NCBI GenBank assembly: GCA_021774445.1
Contig: JAJFJA010000008.1
Span: forward strand, 1 to 41,638
Reading direction: 5' to 3'
Origin: Alphaproteobacteria bacterium
GTDB lineage: Bacteria; Pseudomonadota; Alphaproteobacteria; UBA6615
DNA length: 41,638 nucleotides
Positions 1 to 8,509 of this stretch are shown here, piece after piece (positions within the stretch are counted from its first letter, which is position 1; every line of letters begins with the position of its first letter). Position numbers and translations under genes: made by a program. Under the pieces are notes generated by a model. That model searched no databases. It was not told where the DNA came from and saw only the letters and a program-made list of their open reading frames with translations.

Positions 1-493
1 CCGGGTCGCTCCAGTCGGTGCGTTTGTAGAGTACTTCGAAATCAAGTTGCGCCAACCCCTCTTCGACATCTAGCAATTCTACTCCTGCTTTATTGGCGAC
101 GCCGAGAGTGATCTTGACTCCGGCAGCACCTTAAATGTTAGGATCAATGGGGAGATATTGTGGATTAGAAATCCTACCCTCAATATGTGCGATGTGACAC
201 ATCGGATGACTCATAGTGAAACACAAGTTCACATAACCCTCTAAGCCTTTGTGGACATCAGCGTCGTGACTCCACTCGTTTCCTCCAAATACGGAAACTT
301 TCACACCTGACTTGGCGGCCTGTTTTTTCGAGAGAATTCCGTGCTCAGCGATGGATTCCAGGTTGCTCCCATCAGTGAAATGATAAATTGAGGTGTATAC
401 ATGACCCTTGACCAAAATCTTCTTGAATTCGTCAATAGTCAATTGGCCCTCCACTCTTTGGCGATCACCCGACCCGATCCACGTAGAGCCCAT
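1..493 (-). pseudogene. DarT-like (DUF4433) ADP-ribosyltransferase, in-frame stop, runs off the window
   Basis: The first 120 residues read like the N-terminal half of DUF4433/DarT proteins, which ADP-ribosylate thymidine in single-stranded DNA and act as toxins paired with a DarG antitoxin. Visible family features are YHFTDGSNLESIAEHGILS (about residues 37-55), GGNEWSHDAD (about 70-79) and a following YVNLCF...HPM segment. The frame stops with TAA at 131-133. The same frame then continues to the window edge for 43 codons with clear family sequence, including GVKITLGVANKAG and DFEVLYKRTDW. The stop sits where relatives carry a hydrophobic residue, so one TTA to TAA change would explain it. 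The region is visibly richer in A and T than the neighbouring genes, suggesting transfer. The catalytic glutamate region would lie beyond position 1, so activity cannot be judged. No DarG-like gene is visible on the start side. A sequencing error at this base is also possible. Confidence 0.72.
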
Positions 494-580
494 ACGTGAA
501 GTCGGCGCTAAAAACGGTCCATATCATAGACAGTAGTGACCCGCTGCTCTAAACGAGGGTCCAAACACATCGCGCCGAAT

Positions 581-1408
581 CTAGTCTACGGACAGATAGG
601 TCTCCAAGCGGGCGGCGCGGGCGGCCTTGTGCATGGCGATCGCGGCCGGGTCGAGATCGGCCACCGGCCTGGTCTCGTGCCGCCAATGACCATGATTGTC
701 GACGCCGCGGACCAACATCGCCGATTCCTTGTCCGACGCCGGCCGGACCTCAGGCGGCATATAGGTGACGACCACATTGATGCGGCGGTCGGCCGAGCTG
801 TTGGCGCCCGACTCATGCAGCGTCCGGCTGCTGAAGAAGGCGACCTCTCCCGGGTCCAAGTCGACCGAGACCGCCTGATCCTCATCGACATCGTAGTCGG
901 CGTGGGCATCGCGCAGTTTCATGCCATCGGAGCCGGAATCGCTAATGTGCGGCAAATCCCCGAGCTTATGAGAGCGGGGGGCGAATCGCATGGTGCCGTT
1001 TTCCGGCCGCGAAATAGACAGGGCGTGCCAGCCGCGAATCAGATGGCCGGGCTTGTCGAGGCCGGTGTGCACCGAGTCCTGATGCCACTGAACGCGATAG
1101 TCGGACCAGGGTTCCTTGATGAAGACACCAACGGTCCAGACCAGAATATTCGGGCCGATGATGTCCTCGACAATGTCCAGGGTGCGCGGGTTATGGACGA
1201 TATCGTCGACCCAGGTGAAGAGCAGATGCGCCTTGAAGCGATATAGCTCGTGCTCCCGGCCGGCGAACTGGGCCGCGAGGTCGCCGTGCTCAAAACGCTC
1301 GAAACGCTGGCGCAAGGACGCCGCATGATCGGCCGCCATGACCCGAACCGGAAACAGGTAACCGAGTTCATGGAACGCGTCGAACTGGCTTGAGGTCAGG
1401 GCTTTCAT
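581..1408 (-). CDS. Phytanoyl-CoA dioxygenase (PhyH) family protein
   Basis: A 275-residue protein of the PhyH branch of Fe(II)/2-oxoglutarate-dependent oxygenases, a family that hydroxylates varied small molecules in the cytoplasm. The iron triad is visible as H109 and D111 (in WHQDS) with H198 (in RTLHESG). An arginine ten to eleven residues later (R208/R209) is placed to bind the 2-oxoglutarate carboxylate. Length is normal for the family. The ATG at 1406-1408 is the natural start because the protein begins directly with a typical N-terminal helix (SSQFDAFHELGYL). It lies 36 bases after the RNA methyltransferase stop on the same strand, so it is probably the last gene of the 7083-581 run. 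The substrate cannot be deduced; bacterial PhyH proteins act on very different compounds. Confidence 0.88.
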   Translation of the reverse strand: MKALTSSQFDAFHELGYLFPVRVMAADHAASLRQRFERFEHGDLAAQFAGREHELYRFKAHLLFTWVDDIVHNPRTLDIVEDIIGPNILVWTVGVFIKEPWSDYRVQWHQDSVHTGLDKPGHLIRGWHALSISRPENGTMRFAPRSHKLGDLPHISDSGSDGMKLRDAHADYDVDEDQAVSVDLDPGEVAFFSSRTLHESGANSSADRRINVVVTYMPPEVRPASDKESAMLVRGVDNHGHWRHETRPVADLDPAAIAMHKAARAARLETYLSVD

Positions 1409-1444
1409 GCCGTGATGATAGCGTGGCGCCGGCCCATGTCAAAA

Positions 1445-2703
1445 TCATCTTTGAAACAGGGCGACGAGCTCGACATGGTGGCTGTAAACGAATTGATCGA
1501 TAGGGACGACCCATTCCAGCCGATAACCGGCTTGGACCAGGGTTTGGGCATCGCTGGCAAAACTGGCGGGATTGCAGGATATGGCCAGCACCAGCGGGAC
1601 GGCGGCGGCGGCGATTTGGGCGACCTGGGCGGCGGCCCCGGCGCGCGGCGGGTCGAATAAGACGGCGTCATAGCCGGCAAGCTGCCGGGCCTGGATGGGC
1701 CGGCGGAAGAGATCGCGGCTCTCGCCGGTGAGACGGCCACCGAGACCGGCCGCGCCAGCCGCGGCCTTGAGGGAGGCGATGGCGTCCGCCGCATGATCGA
1801 CGGCGTGAACATGGCCGCCTTGGGCGGCGAGCGGGAGGGCGAAGGCGCCGCAACCGGCAAACAGATCGGCGATGGTCTTGGCGCCGGCAACGGCCTGTCG
1901 TGCCAACGCGACCATGATCTGCTCGGCCTCGGCGCTGGCCTGCAGGAAGGCGCCGGCCGGCAGCGCCACCGCGACGCCGGCGAAAGCGATCCGGGGGGTC
2001 TCCAGGACAGCCAGGGGCTCGGGTTCGGCGTCCGGGCGGGCACGCCAGGCGATGCGCGCGATGCGGTTGGCGGCGGCGAATTCGGCCAGGGCCATACGGG
2101 CGTCAACGCTGAAATCCTGGGACGTGGTAAGCAACAAGTCGAAACCATTGCGCGTTTCGGTGAGCAACAGCCTAGCCTCGGATTTCGGCGGCAGAACCGC
2201 GGCCATTAGCGATCGCAGGGGCGCCAGCAGGCGCCGTAAAGCGGGACGCATAACCAGACAATCATCGAGATCGAGAAGGCGATTGCTACGGCGCTGGAAA
2301 TAGCCGAGACGAAGGCCGGCCGCGGTTGCGTGCGCCGCCAACTCGACGCGGCGACGGCCAGCCGTCGCGGTGCGGCGCAACGGCCCGACAACCGTGGGGT
2401 CGAGGCCGCGGCGGCGCAGCGCAACGGCGACCAAATCCTGCTTCCAGCGGACGTAAGTCGGATCGTCGAGATGTTGCACCGTGCAGCCGCCGCAAGCGCC
2501 GAAATGGGGACATGGCGGTTCGACGCGGCCCGGTCCATCGTCGAGCCGCCGCAGGATCTCGCCGCGCCGGTTGTCCAAGGCGATGATCAGGCGATCACCC
2601 GGCACGGCTTGCGGCACATAGACGGAACCTTGCGGGGTTTCAGCGACGCCGTCGCCCTGGGCACCGAGGGTGGCGATGGTAACCTCGATTTCCGGCCGCG
2701 ACC

Positions 2704-2707
<4 letters not shown>
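1445..2707 (-). CDS. TrmA/RlmD-type 5-methyluridine RNA methyltransferase
   Basis: A 420-residue class I SAM-dependent RNA methyltransferase of the RumA/RlmD/TrmA family, which methylates C5 of uridine in rRNA or tRNA. The N-terminal region is TRAM-like. Four cysteines (C66, C72 and C75 in CPHFGACGGC, and C150) match the iron-sulfur cluster ligands of RlmD-type enzymes. The SAM-binding loop reads DLFAGCGAF (near 290), LFDPPRAG follows, the catalytic nucleophile is C378 in ISCNP, and the general-base glutamate is E413 in HVELVALF. The cluster cysteines favour an RlmD-like rRNA target over TrmA, but the exact uridine is not readable. The GTG start at 2705-2707 overlaps the tlyA stop by four bases (GTGA), so the two are translationally coupled. 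Confidence 0.9.
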
Positions 2708-3451
<744 letters not shown>

Positions 3452-3459
<8 letters not shown>

Positions 3460-4867
3460 GGATCACCAAGCCGCCGATCCGCAACGCGGAGAGGCGCAGA
3501 TAGAAGCGCACGACCAACATAATCGACACGACCATAAGGCCGAACAACATGCCCAACCAGATGCCGATGCCTTCGAGGCCGCCGGCTATCGCCAGCAGCG
3601 CGGCAGCGCCGAGACCGATGCCCCAATAACCGAAGGCCGCGATGAGCATGGGGGCGCGGTTGTCGTTGATGCCGCGCAGCGAGCCCAAGGCAATGGCCTG
3701 GCCGCCATCGAAGATCTGGAACAACGCGGCGAAGAAGAGAAACGATACGGCATGGCCGATAACGACGGCGTTCTGGGGTGCGGAAAGATCGATATAAAGG
3801 CCGACGATGTGGCGCGGGGCGAGCCAAAAAATCAACGCGGTCATGCTCATGAAAACCAATCCCAGACCGCAAGCGACCCAACCGGCCCGGCCGACGGCGG
3901 CGATATCGCCGCGGCCGAAGGCATAGCCGACCCGCACCGTCGCGGCGTTGGCAACCCCCAAGGGGACCATGAAGGTGACGCCGGCGCTTTGCATGGCGAT
4001 CTGGTTGGCGGCGAGCTGAGTGGCACCGAACAGCCCCATCAAGAACGTGGCGCCGACGAACAAACCGGCCTCCATCAATATGGTGATGCCGATGGGCAGG
4101 CCAATGATCAAAATGCGGCCAAAACGCTGCCAATCGGCGCGCCACAAGCGGCCGAGGATGGCGTAACGGCGGAACGGACGAGCCCAGACCGCGAAGGCCA
4201 GCAAGGCGGCGAACATCATGGTATTGACCAGGGTGCTGGCGATGCCGGCGCCGACAAGGCCGAGCGCCGGCAACCCGAAATGACCGAAGATCAGCACATA
4301 GTCGAACAGGGCGTTAAGGGCGACGCCGCCGATCATCACCCACATCACCGGCTGCGGGCGGCCGAGGGCTGAGACGAAGCCGCGCAGAGCGATGAGCCAC
4401 AGGGCCGGCAACAAACCCCACATGGTCACGCCGATATAGCGTGAGGCCTGAAGACTGAGATCGGGCTGCTGACCCAAGAATAGCAGGATGGTTTCCGAGC
4501 CGGCGAGAATGGCGATGGCCGGCATGGCAATGGCGGTGGCGACCCAGAGACCTTGGCGCACCGTGCGGCGGACTAAGCGCGGCTGGCGCGCGCCATGGGC
4601 CTGAGCGGCCAGCGCCGCAACCGCGGTGACGACGCCCAGTCCAAACAACAAAAACAGGACATAGAGACCGCTGCCGAGGGCAATAGACGCTAGGGCGTGC
4701 TCGCCGAGCCGGCCGACCATGATGACGTCGGTAGTGTTGATGGCAATTTGACCGATTTGGGCCAGCACCAGGGGACCGGCGAGGCGCAGGGTATCTCCGA
4801 CCTCGCGCCAAACCGGGGCGAGTTCTGAGGACCGCAAGAAGGCGGCGGGTCGCGGAGACACAGCCAT
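3452..4867 (-). CDS. MATE family efflux transporter (NorM-like)
   Basis: A 471-residue integral membrane protein with about twelve hydrophobic segments and the two-fold repeat of MATE exporters. It opens with LRLAGPLVLAQIGQIAINTTDVIMV, the typical first-helix region of the NorM branch, and a second copy of the pattern begins near residue 250 (IIGLPIGITILMEAGLFV). Members export cationic drugs, dyes or metabolites in exchange for Na+ or H+ across the inner membrane. The substrate is unknown. It lies between ispA and tlyA on the same strand, 61 bases after ispA and overlapping tlyA. In many alphaproteobacteria I would expect dxs at this place, so the exporter may be an insertion into an older gene order. 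Confidence 0.92.
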
Positions 4868-4928
4868 GACGAAATCCAGACAACAGCAACGGACCGCGCG
4901 CTAGGAACGGGCCGGGCGCGGCATCCGT

Positions 4929-5807
4929 CTAGGTGCGGCGCGTAACGATATACTCGGCGACGGCGCGCAACAAATCGGCCTTTTCGCCGAGCAATGCAAG
5001 CCGGTCTATGGCGCTGTCGCGAAACCGCAGGGCTTCGGCATGGGCACCGTCGCGACCGAGCCGGCCGACAAAGGTCGCCTTGCCGTGACCGGCATCCTTG
5101 TGCAAGGCCTTGCCGACCTCCTCGGGCTCGCCGTCGACATCGAGCAGGTCATCGGCAATCTGAAACGCCAAGCCAATGTCCCGGGCATAAAGGCTCAGCG
5201 CCCGCCGGGCCATGGCGTCGGCCGCACCCAAGCTGGCGCCGGCAAGACAGGAGAATTCGATCAAGGCGCCGGTCTTGAGGCGTTGTAACCGGATGATGTC
5301 GTCGAGGGAAGCGGTGTCGGCGGCGGTCAAATCGAGCATCTGCCCAGCGACCATGCCGGCGGCCCCGGCCGCCGCGGCCAGGCCGCCAACGAGTTCACAG
5401 CGCACCGCCGCGTCGGCGTGGGTGGCCGGTTCCACCAGCACCTGAAAGGCCAGAGTCAACAGGGCGTCGCCGGCGAGAATCGCGGTGGCTTCGTCATAAG
5501 CACAATGCACCGTCGGCTGCCCGCGCCGTAGCGCGTCGTCGTCCATGGCGGGCAAATCGTCATGGATCAGGGAATAGCTGTGGACCAGCTCGACAGCGGC
5601 CGCGACGCGGAGGGCGTTGCCGCGGTCGGCGCCGCAGATGTCGGCGGTGGTGAGCACGAGGAAAGGGCGCAGACGCTTACCGCCATTGAGGGTGCCATGG
5701 CGCATGGCGGCGAAGAGACGGCTATCCTCGGCGGGGCTCAGCAGGGATGCGAGCTCGGCTTCGACGGCGGCGGCGGCGGCGGCCAACCGGTCGCGGAGCG
5801 CTGCCAT
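4929..5807 (-). CDS. ispA: Short-chain polyprenyl diphosphate synthase (farnesyl diphosphate synthase)
   Basis: A 292-residue trans-isoprenyl diphosphate synthase that condenses isopentenyl diphosphate with allylic primers in the cytoplasm. The first aspartate-rich motif is D83-D84...D89 (HDDLPAMDDD), the extended form of bacterial type II enzymes. The second is D219-D220...D223 (ADDLLD), followed by the conserved GKATFVG loop. NGGKRLRPFL (about 41-50) binds substrate. The open frame extends upstream to 5957, but that extension lies inside xseB and is low-complexity. The ATG at 5805-5807 gives the normal family length and leaves a 10-base gap to xseB. The xseB-ispA pairing is classic; dxs, the usual downstream partner, is absent. 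Confidence 0.94.
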   Translation of the reverse strand: MAALRDRLAAAAAAVEAELASLLSPAEDSRLFAAMRHGTLNGGKRLRPFLVLTTADICGADRGNALRVAAAVELVHSYSLIHDDLPAMDDDALRRGQPTVHCAYDEATAILAGDALLTLAFQVLVEPATHADAAVRCELVGGLAAAAGAAGMVAGQMLDLTAADTASLDDIIRLQRLKTGALIEFSCLAGASLGAADAMARRALSLYARDIGLAFQIADDLLDVDGEPEEVGKALHKDAGHGKATFVGRLGRDGAHAEALRFRDSAIDRLALLGEKADLLRAVAEYIVTRRT

Positions 5808-5817
5808 GGATGTCGGT

Positions 5818-6081
5818 TCAGTCGATGCCGGCCGGGGTCGCCGTAGCGGATCCGTCGGCGGCGAAGGAGATCTTGTCGACACGCGCCCTGGCCTCCTGCA
5901 GCTTGGTCTCACAGTGGCGCTTGAGCTGGGCGCCGCGCTCATAGGCGCCGATGGCATCGTCCAGGGAACCCTGCCCGGCCTCGAGACGGCGCACGATCTG
6001 CTCGAGTTCCTCCAGCGCCTGCTCGAAGCTCATCTGCCTGATATCGGCGGGGATCGGCTCCGCCTCGGTCTGGTCGGTCAT
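5818..6081 (-). CDS. xseB: Exodeoxyribonuclease VII small subunit
   Basis: An 87-residue protein with the XseB signature: SFEQALEELEQIVRRLEAG followed by a second helix (SLDDAIGAYERGAQL) and a KLQEARARVDKI coiled segment. XseB subunits bind the XseA large subunit to form exonuclease VII, a cytoplasmic single-strand-specific nuclease. xseA is not in the window, as is usual. The gene lies 72 bases after the deacetylase-like gene and 10 bases before ispA, the common arrangement. The tail after the helices (FAADGSATATPAGID) is not conserved in kind. Confidence 0.95.
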   Translation of the reverse strand: MTDQTEAEPIPADIRQMSFEQALEELEQIVRRLEAGQGSLDDAIGAYERGAQLKRHCETKLQEARARVDKISFAADGSATATPAGID

Positions 6082-6153
6082 TTCATATCCCTGCTGGTCG
6101 AACCCCTGCTGGCTGGAGCTGGCGGCGCAGTGTACGGACCGGGTCGCGCCGGC

Positions 6154-7083
6154 TCAACCGCCCATCAAGGTGCTGACGTGGATGGCCACCGACGCCGCCA
6201 ACGCGTCCAGATCGTAACCGCCCTCCAAGGCCGAGACGAGGCGGCCGTCGCAACATTCGTCGGCGACTTCCATGAGTCCCTGGGTGACCCAACGGTAGTC
6301 CTCGGTAACGAGGTTCAGTTGCGCCAGGGGATCGGCCGTGTGGGCATCAAAGCCGGCGGAAACGATCAGAAGTTCAGGCCGGAAGGCGCGTAACCGAGGC
6401 AATACGACTTCGGTCATGGCGTGGCGGAATTCGGCGGAGCCAGCGCCGGGCCGCAGAGGGGCGTTGACGATATTACCGGCAATACCACGCTCGATCGCGC
6501 TACCGGTGCCGGGATAGAGCGGCGACTGGTGCGTGGAGGCATAGAACAAATCGCGGTCGTCGTAGAAGGCGGCCTGGGTGCCGTTGCCATGGTGGACATC
6601 GAAATCAACAACCGCGACACGCTCGAGCCCATGAACGGCGCGGGCGTGAGCCGCCGCGACGACGACGCTGTTGAACAAGCAAAAACCCATGGCGCGACGG
6701 GGTTCGGCATGGTGGCCGGGCGGTCGGACCGCGCAAAAGACATTGTCGGCACGACCGCTGATGACATCGTCAGCGGCGGCGATGACGGCGCCGGCGGCAC
6801 GCAGCGCCGCTTCTCCAGAGGCCGGCGAAACAATGGTGTCGGGGTCGAGAGCCTGGTGGCCCGCGGCGGGAATGTTGTCGAGAACCGCGTCGATCTGGCG
6901 ACGCGGATGCACGCGCTCGAGCTGTGCCTCATCGGCCAGCGGCGCCTCGCGCCGGTCGAGGTCGCGATATTCGTCCCGGTCCAAGGCAGCGAGGATGCTA
7001 CGCAGCCGCCGCGGCGACTCGACATGCATGGGGCCCGGATCATGGGCGACGCAGCTGTCGTGGGTGTAGAGAATAGTGGACAT
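6154..7083 (-). CDS. Histone deacetylase family protein (class II type amidohydrolase)
   Basis: A 309-residue arginase-fold zinc amidohydrolase of the bacterial HDAC/acetylpolyamine amidohydrolase family. The active-site histidine pair is H124-H125 in RPPGHHAEP. The zinc ligands are D162 and H164 in DFDVHHGNGT and D246 in SAGFDAH. The transition-state tyrosine lies in LEGGYD near residue 290. All catalytic residues are present, so it should be active; substrates of bacterial members include acetylated polyamines and other acyl-amides. A GTG lies directly before the ATG at 7081-7083; the ATG is preferred because a GAGG stretch is four bases upstream. It heads the minus-strand run and is divergent from the RND adaptor gene. 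Confidence 0.93.
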   Translation of the reverse strand: MSTILYTHDSCVAHDPGPMHVESPRRLRSILAALDRDEYRDLDRREAPLADEAQLERVHPRRQIDAVLDNIPAAGHQALDPDTIVSPASGEAALRAAGAVIAAADDVISGRADNVFCAVRPPGHHAEPRRAMGFCLFNSVVVAAAHARAVHGLERVAVVDFDVHHGNGTQAAFYDDRDLFYASTHQSPLYPGTGSAIERGIAGNIVNAPLRPGAGSAEFRHAMTEVVLPRLRAFRPELLIVSAGFDAHTADPLAQLNLVTEDYRWVTQGLMEVADECCDGRLVSALEGGYDLDALAASVAIHVSTLMGG

Positions 7084-7283
7084 CACGCCTCGCCCCTGAA
7101 ACGACCGAATTTGCGCCTATATCCTAACGATGCGGATCGCAATGAAGCAAACCAGGCCGAGCGGCGGTCACTTTCGCGTACATATGGCGGCCGGAGCTTG
7201 GCACGGGTCCCCCGTTTGTGCCCAAATGCGCGAGATTCTTACCCGATGGATGGCAACCAGCAGCCGACCGGGATAACCACGGG

Positions 7284-8498
7284 GTGACGTGCTTGCGTGC
7301 AGTCAGATCCGCCAGTATGGCGGCAATTATAGCGGCGGCCTTGATCGGCACCACAGTGATGGCGTCGTCCGCCTGGGCGCAACGGTCGAGCGGGCGTGAT
7401 GGCGGCCCACCGGCGGCCCTGGTCCAAGTGGACCCGGTGCGCGAAGAGACCTTGGCGCGGACGATACCGGTGATCGGCCGGCTGGTGGCCCGGCAAGCCG
7501 GGGTTATCGCGGCCCGGATCGGCGGACCGGTGGACGAAATGCGGGTCACCGTGGGCGACCGCGTGGTCAAGGGCGACGTTATCGCCGTGTTGGCGAAAGG
7601 ACGGATAAAAGCGGCGCATGACGGCGCCGCCGCGGTGGTGGCGCAACGCCGCGGCACGGTCGAGACAGCCGGCGCAGAACTGGCGAAGAAAAGCCAGGAA
7701 CTGCAGCGGCTGGAGGCGATCCGGTCCTCGGCGGCATTTTCCCAGGCCCGCCTGGACGATGTGGTTCAAGATGTGGCGATGGAAGCGGGGTCGCTATCAG
7801 AGCGCGAGGCCCAACTGCGCCAGGCACTGGCCGAGCTGGAACGGGCCCAACTGGATCTTGAGGATGCCGAAATCCGGGCGCCGTTTGCCGGGGTGGTTTC
7901 CGAAAAACATACCGAGGTCGGCTCCTATGTGGCCGTGGGCAACCCTATCGTGACCCTGCTGAACGACACCGATCTGGAAATCGAGGCGGAGGTGCCGACG
8001 GACCGGCTGAGCGGCATGGACGCGGGTGCCGTGGTGCAGGTCAAACTGGACGACGGCACATTGCATAGCGCCATCGTGCGGGCGGTGGTGCCGCAGGAGA
8101 ACCCACGCACGCGCACTAGGCCGGTGCGGTTTACCCCGGCTTTCGACCAACCCGGGAAACCGCTGGCGGCGAACCAAAGTATCACCTTGGCGATCCCGGT
8201 CGGCGAGGCCCGACAAGTGTTGACCGTGCACAAGGATGCGGTGGTGCGGCGCGGCAGTGGGGCGGTCGTGTATGTGGTCGCCGATGACGCGGCCCAGCCA
8301 CGCTCGGTGGAACTCGGCGGGGCCGCCGGCGGCCGTTTCATCGTGCTGAGCGGCCTGCGGCCGGGCGAACAAGTGGTCACCAGAGGTAATGAAGCGCTGC
8401 GCCCCGGCCAGCCGGTGCGCATCGGTGACGGGAGCGCCGGCGGTGGACCGCGACGGTCCGGCGGCGGCAGGCCACCGCAGACCGCAGAGCGGAATTAG
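7284..8498 (+). CDS. RND efflux periplasmic adaptor (HlyD/MFP family)
   Basis: The membrane-fusion subunit that links an RND pump to an outer-membrane channel. After a signal-like hydrophobic stretch (MAAIIAAALIGTTVMASSAWAQ) come a first lipoyl half (GGPVDEMRVTVGDRVVKGDVIAVL), an alpha-helical hairpin rich in Q, E and L, the second lipoyl half (IRAPFAGVVSEKHTEVGSYV), a beta-barrel region and a membrane-proximal domain ending in LRPGEQVVTRG. The open frame begins with an ATG at 7218, but residues before GTG 7284 do not look like a leader. GTG 7284 or ATG 7317 are better starts and both keep the signal peptide. The permease follows 11 bases later. No outer-membrane factor gene is nearby, so a TolC-like partner must come from elsewhere. 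Confidence 0.9.
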   Translation: MTCLRAVRSASMAAIIAAALIGTTVMASSAWAQRSSGRDGGPPAALVQVDPVREETLARTIPVIGRLVARQAGVIAARIGGPVDEMRVTVGDRVVKGDVIAVLAKGRIKAAHDGAAAVVAQRRGTVETAGAELAKKSQELQRLEAIRSSAAFSQARLDDVVQDVAMEAGSLSEREAQLRQALAELERAQLDLEDAEIRAPFAGVVSEKHTEVGSYVAVGNPIVTLLNDTDLEIEAEVPTDRLSGMDAGAVVQVKLDDGTLHSAIVRAVVPQENPRTRTRPVRFTPAFDQPGKPLAANQSITLAIPVGEARQVLTVHKDAVVRRGSGAVVYVVADDAAQPRSVELGGAAGGRFIVLSGLRPGEQVVTRGNEALRPGQPVRIGDGSAGGGPRRSGGGRPPQTAERN

Positions 8499-8509
8499 GC
8501 GGCGCGGCG

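Noticed and set aside
536..1246. 236-codon plus-strand frame opposite the PhyH gene
   Set aside because: It is the antisense shadow of a well-supported family protein in GC-rich DNA and has no family features of its own.
5808..5957. Upstream extension of ispA
   Set aside because: It lies within xseB, is Ser/Pro/Arg-rich and would exceed the family length; ATG 5807 fits.
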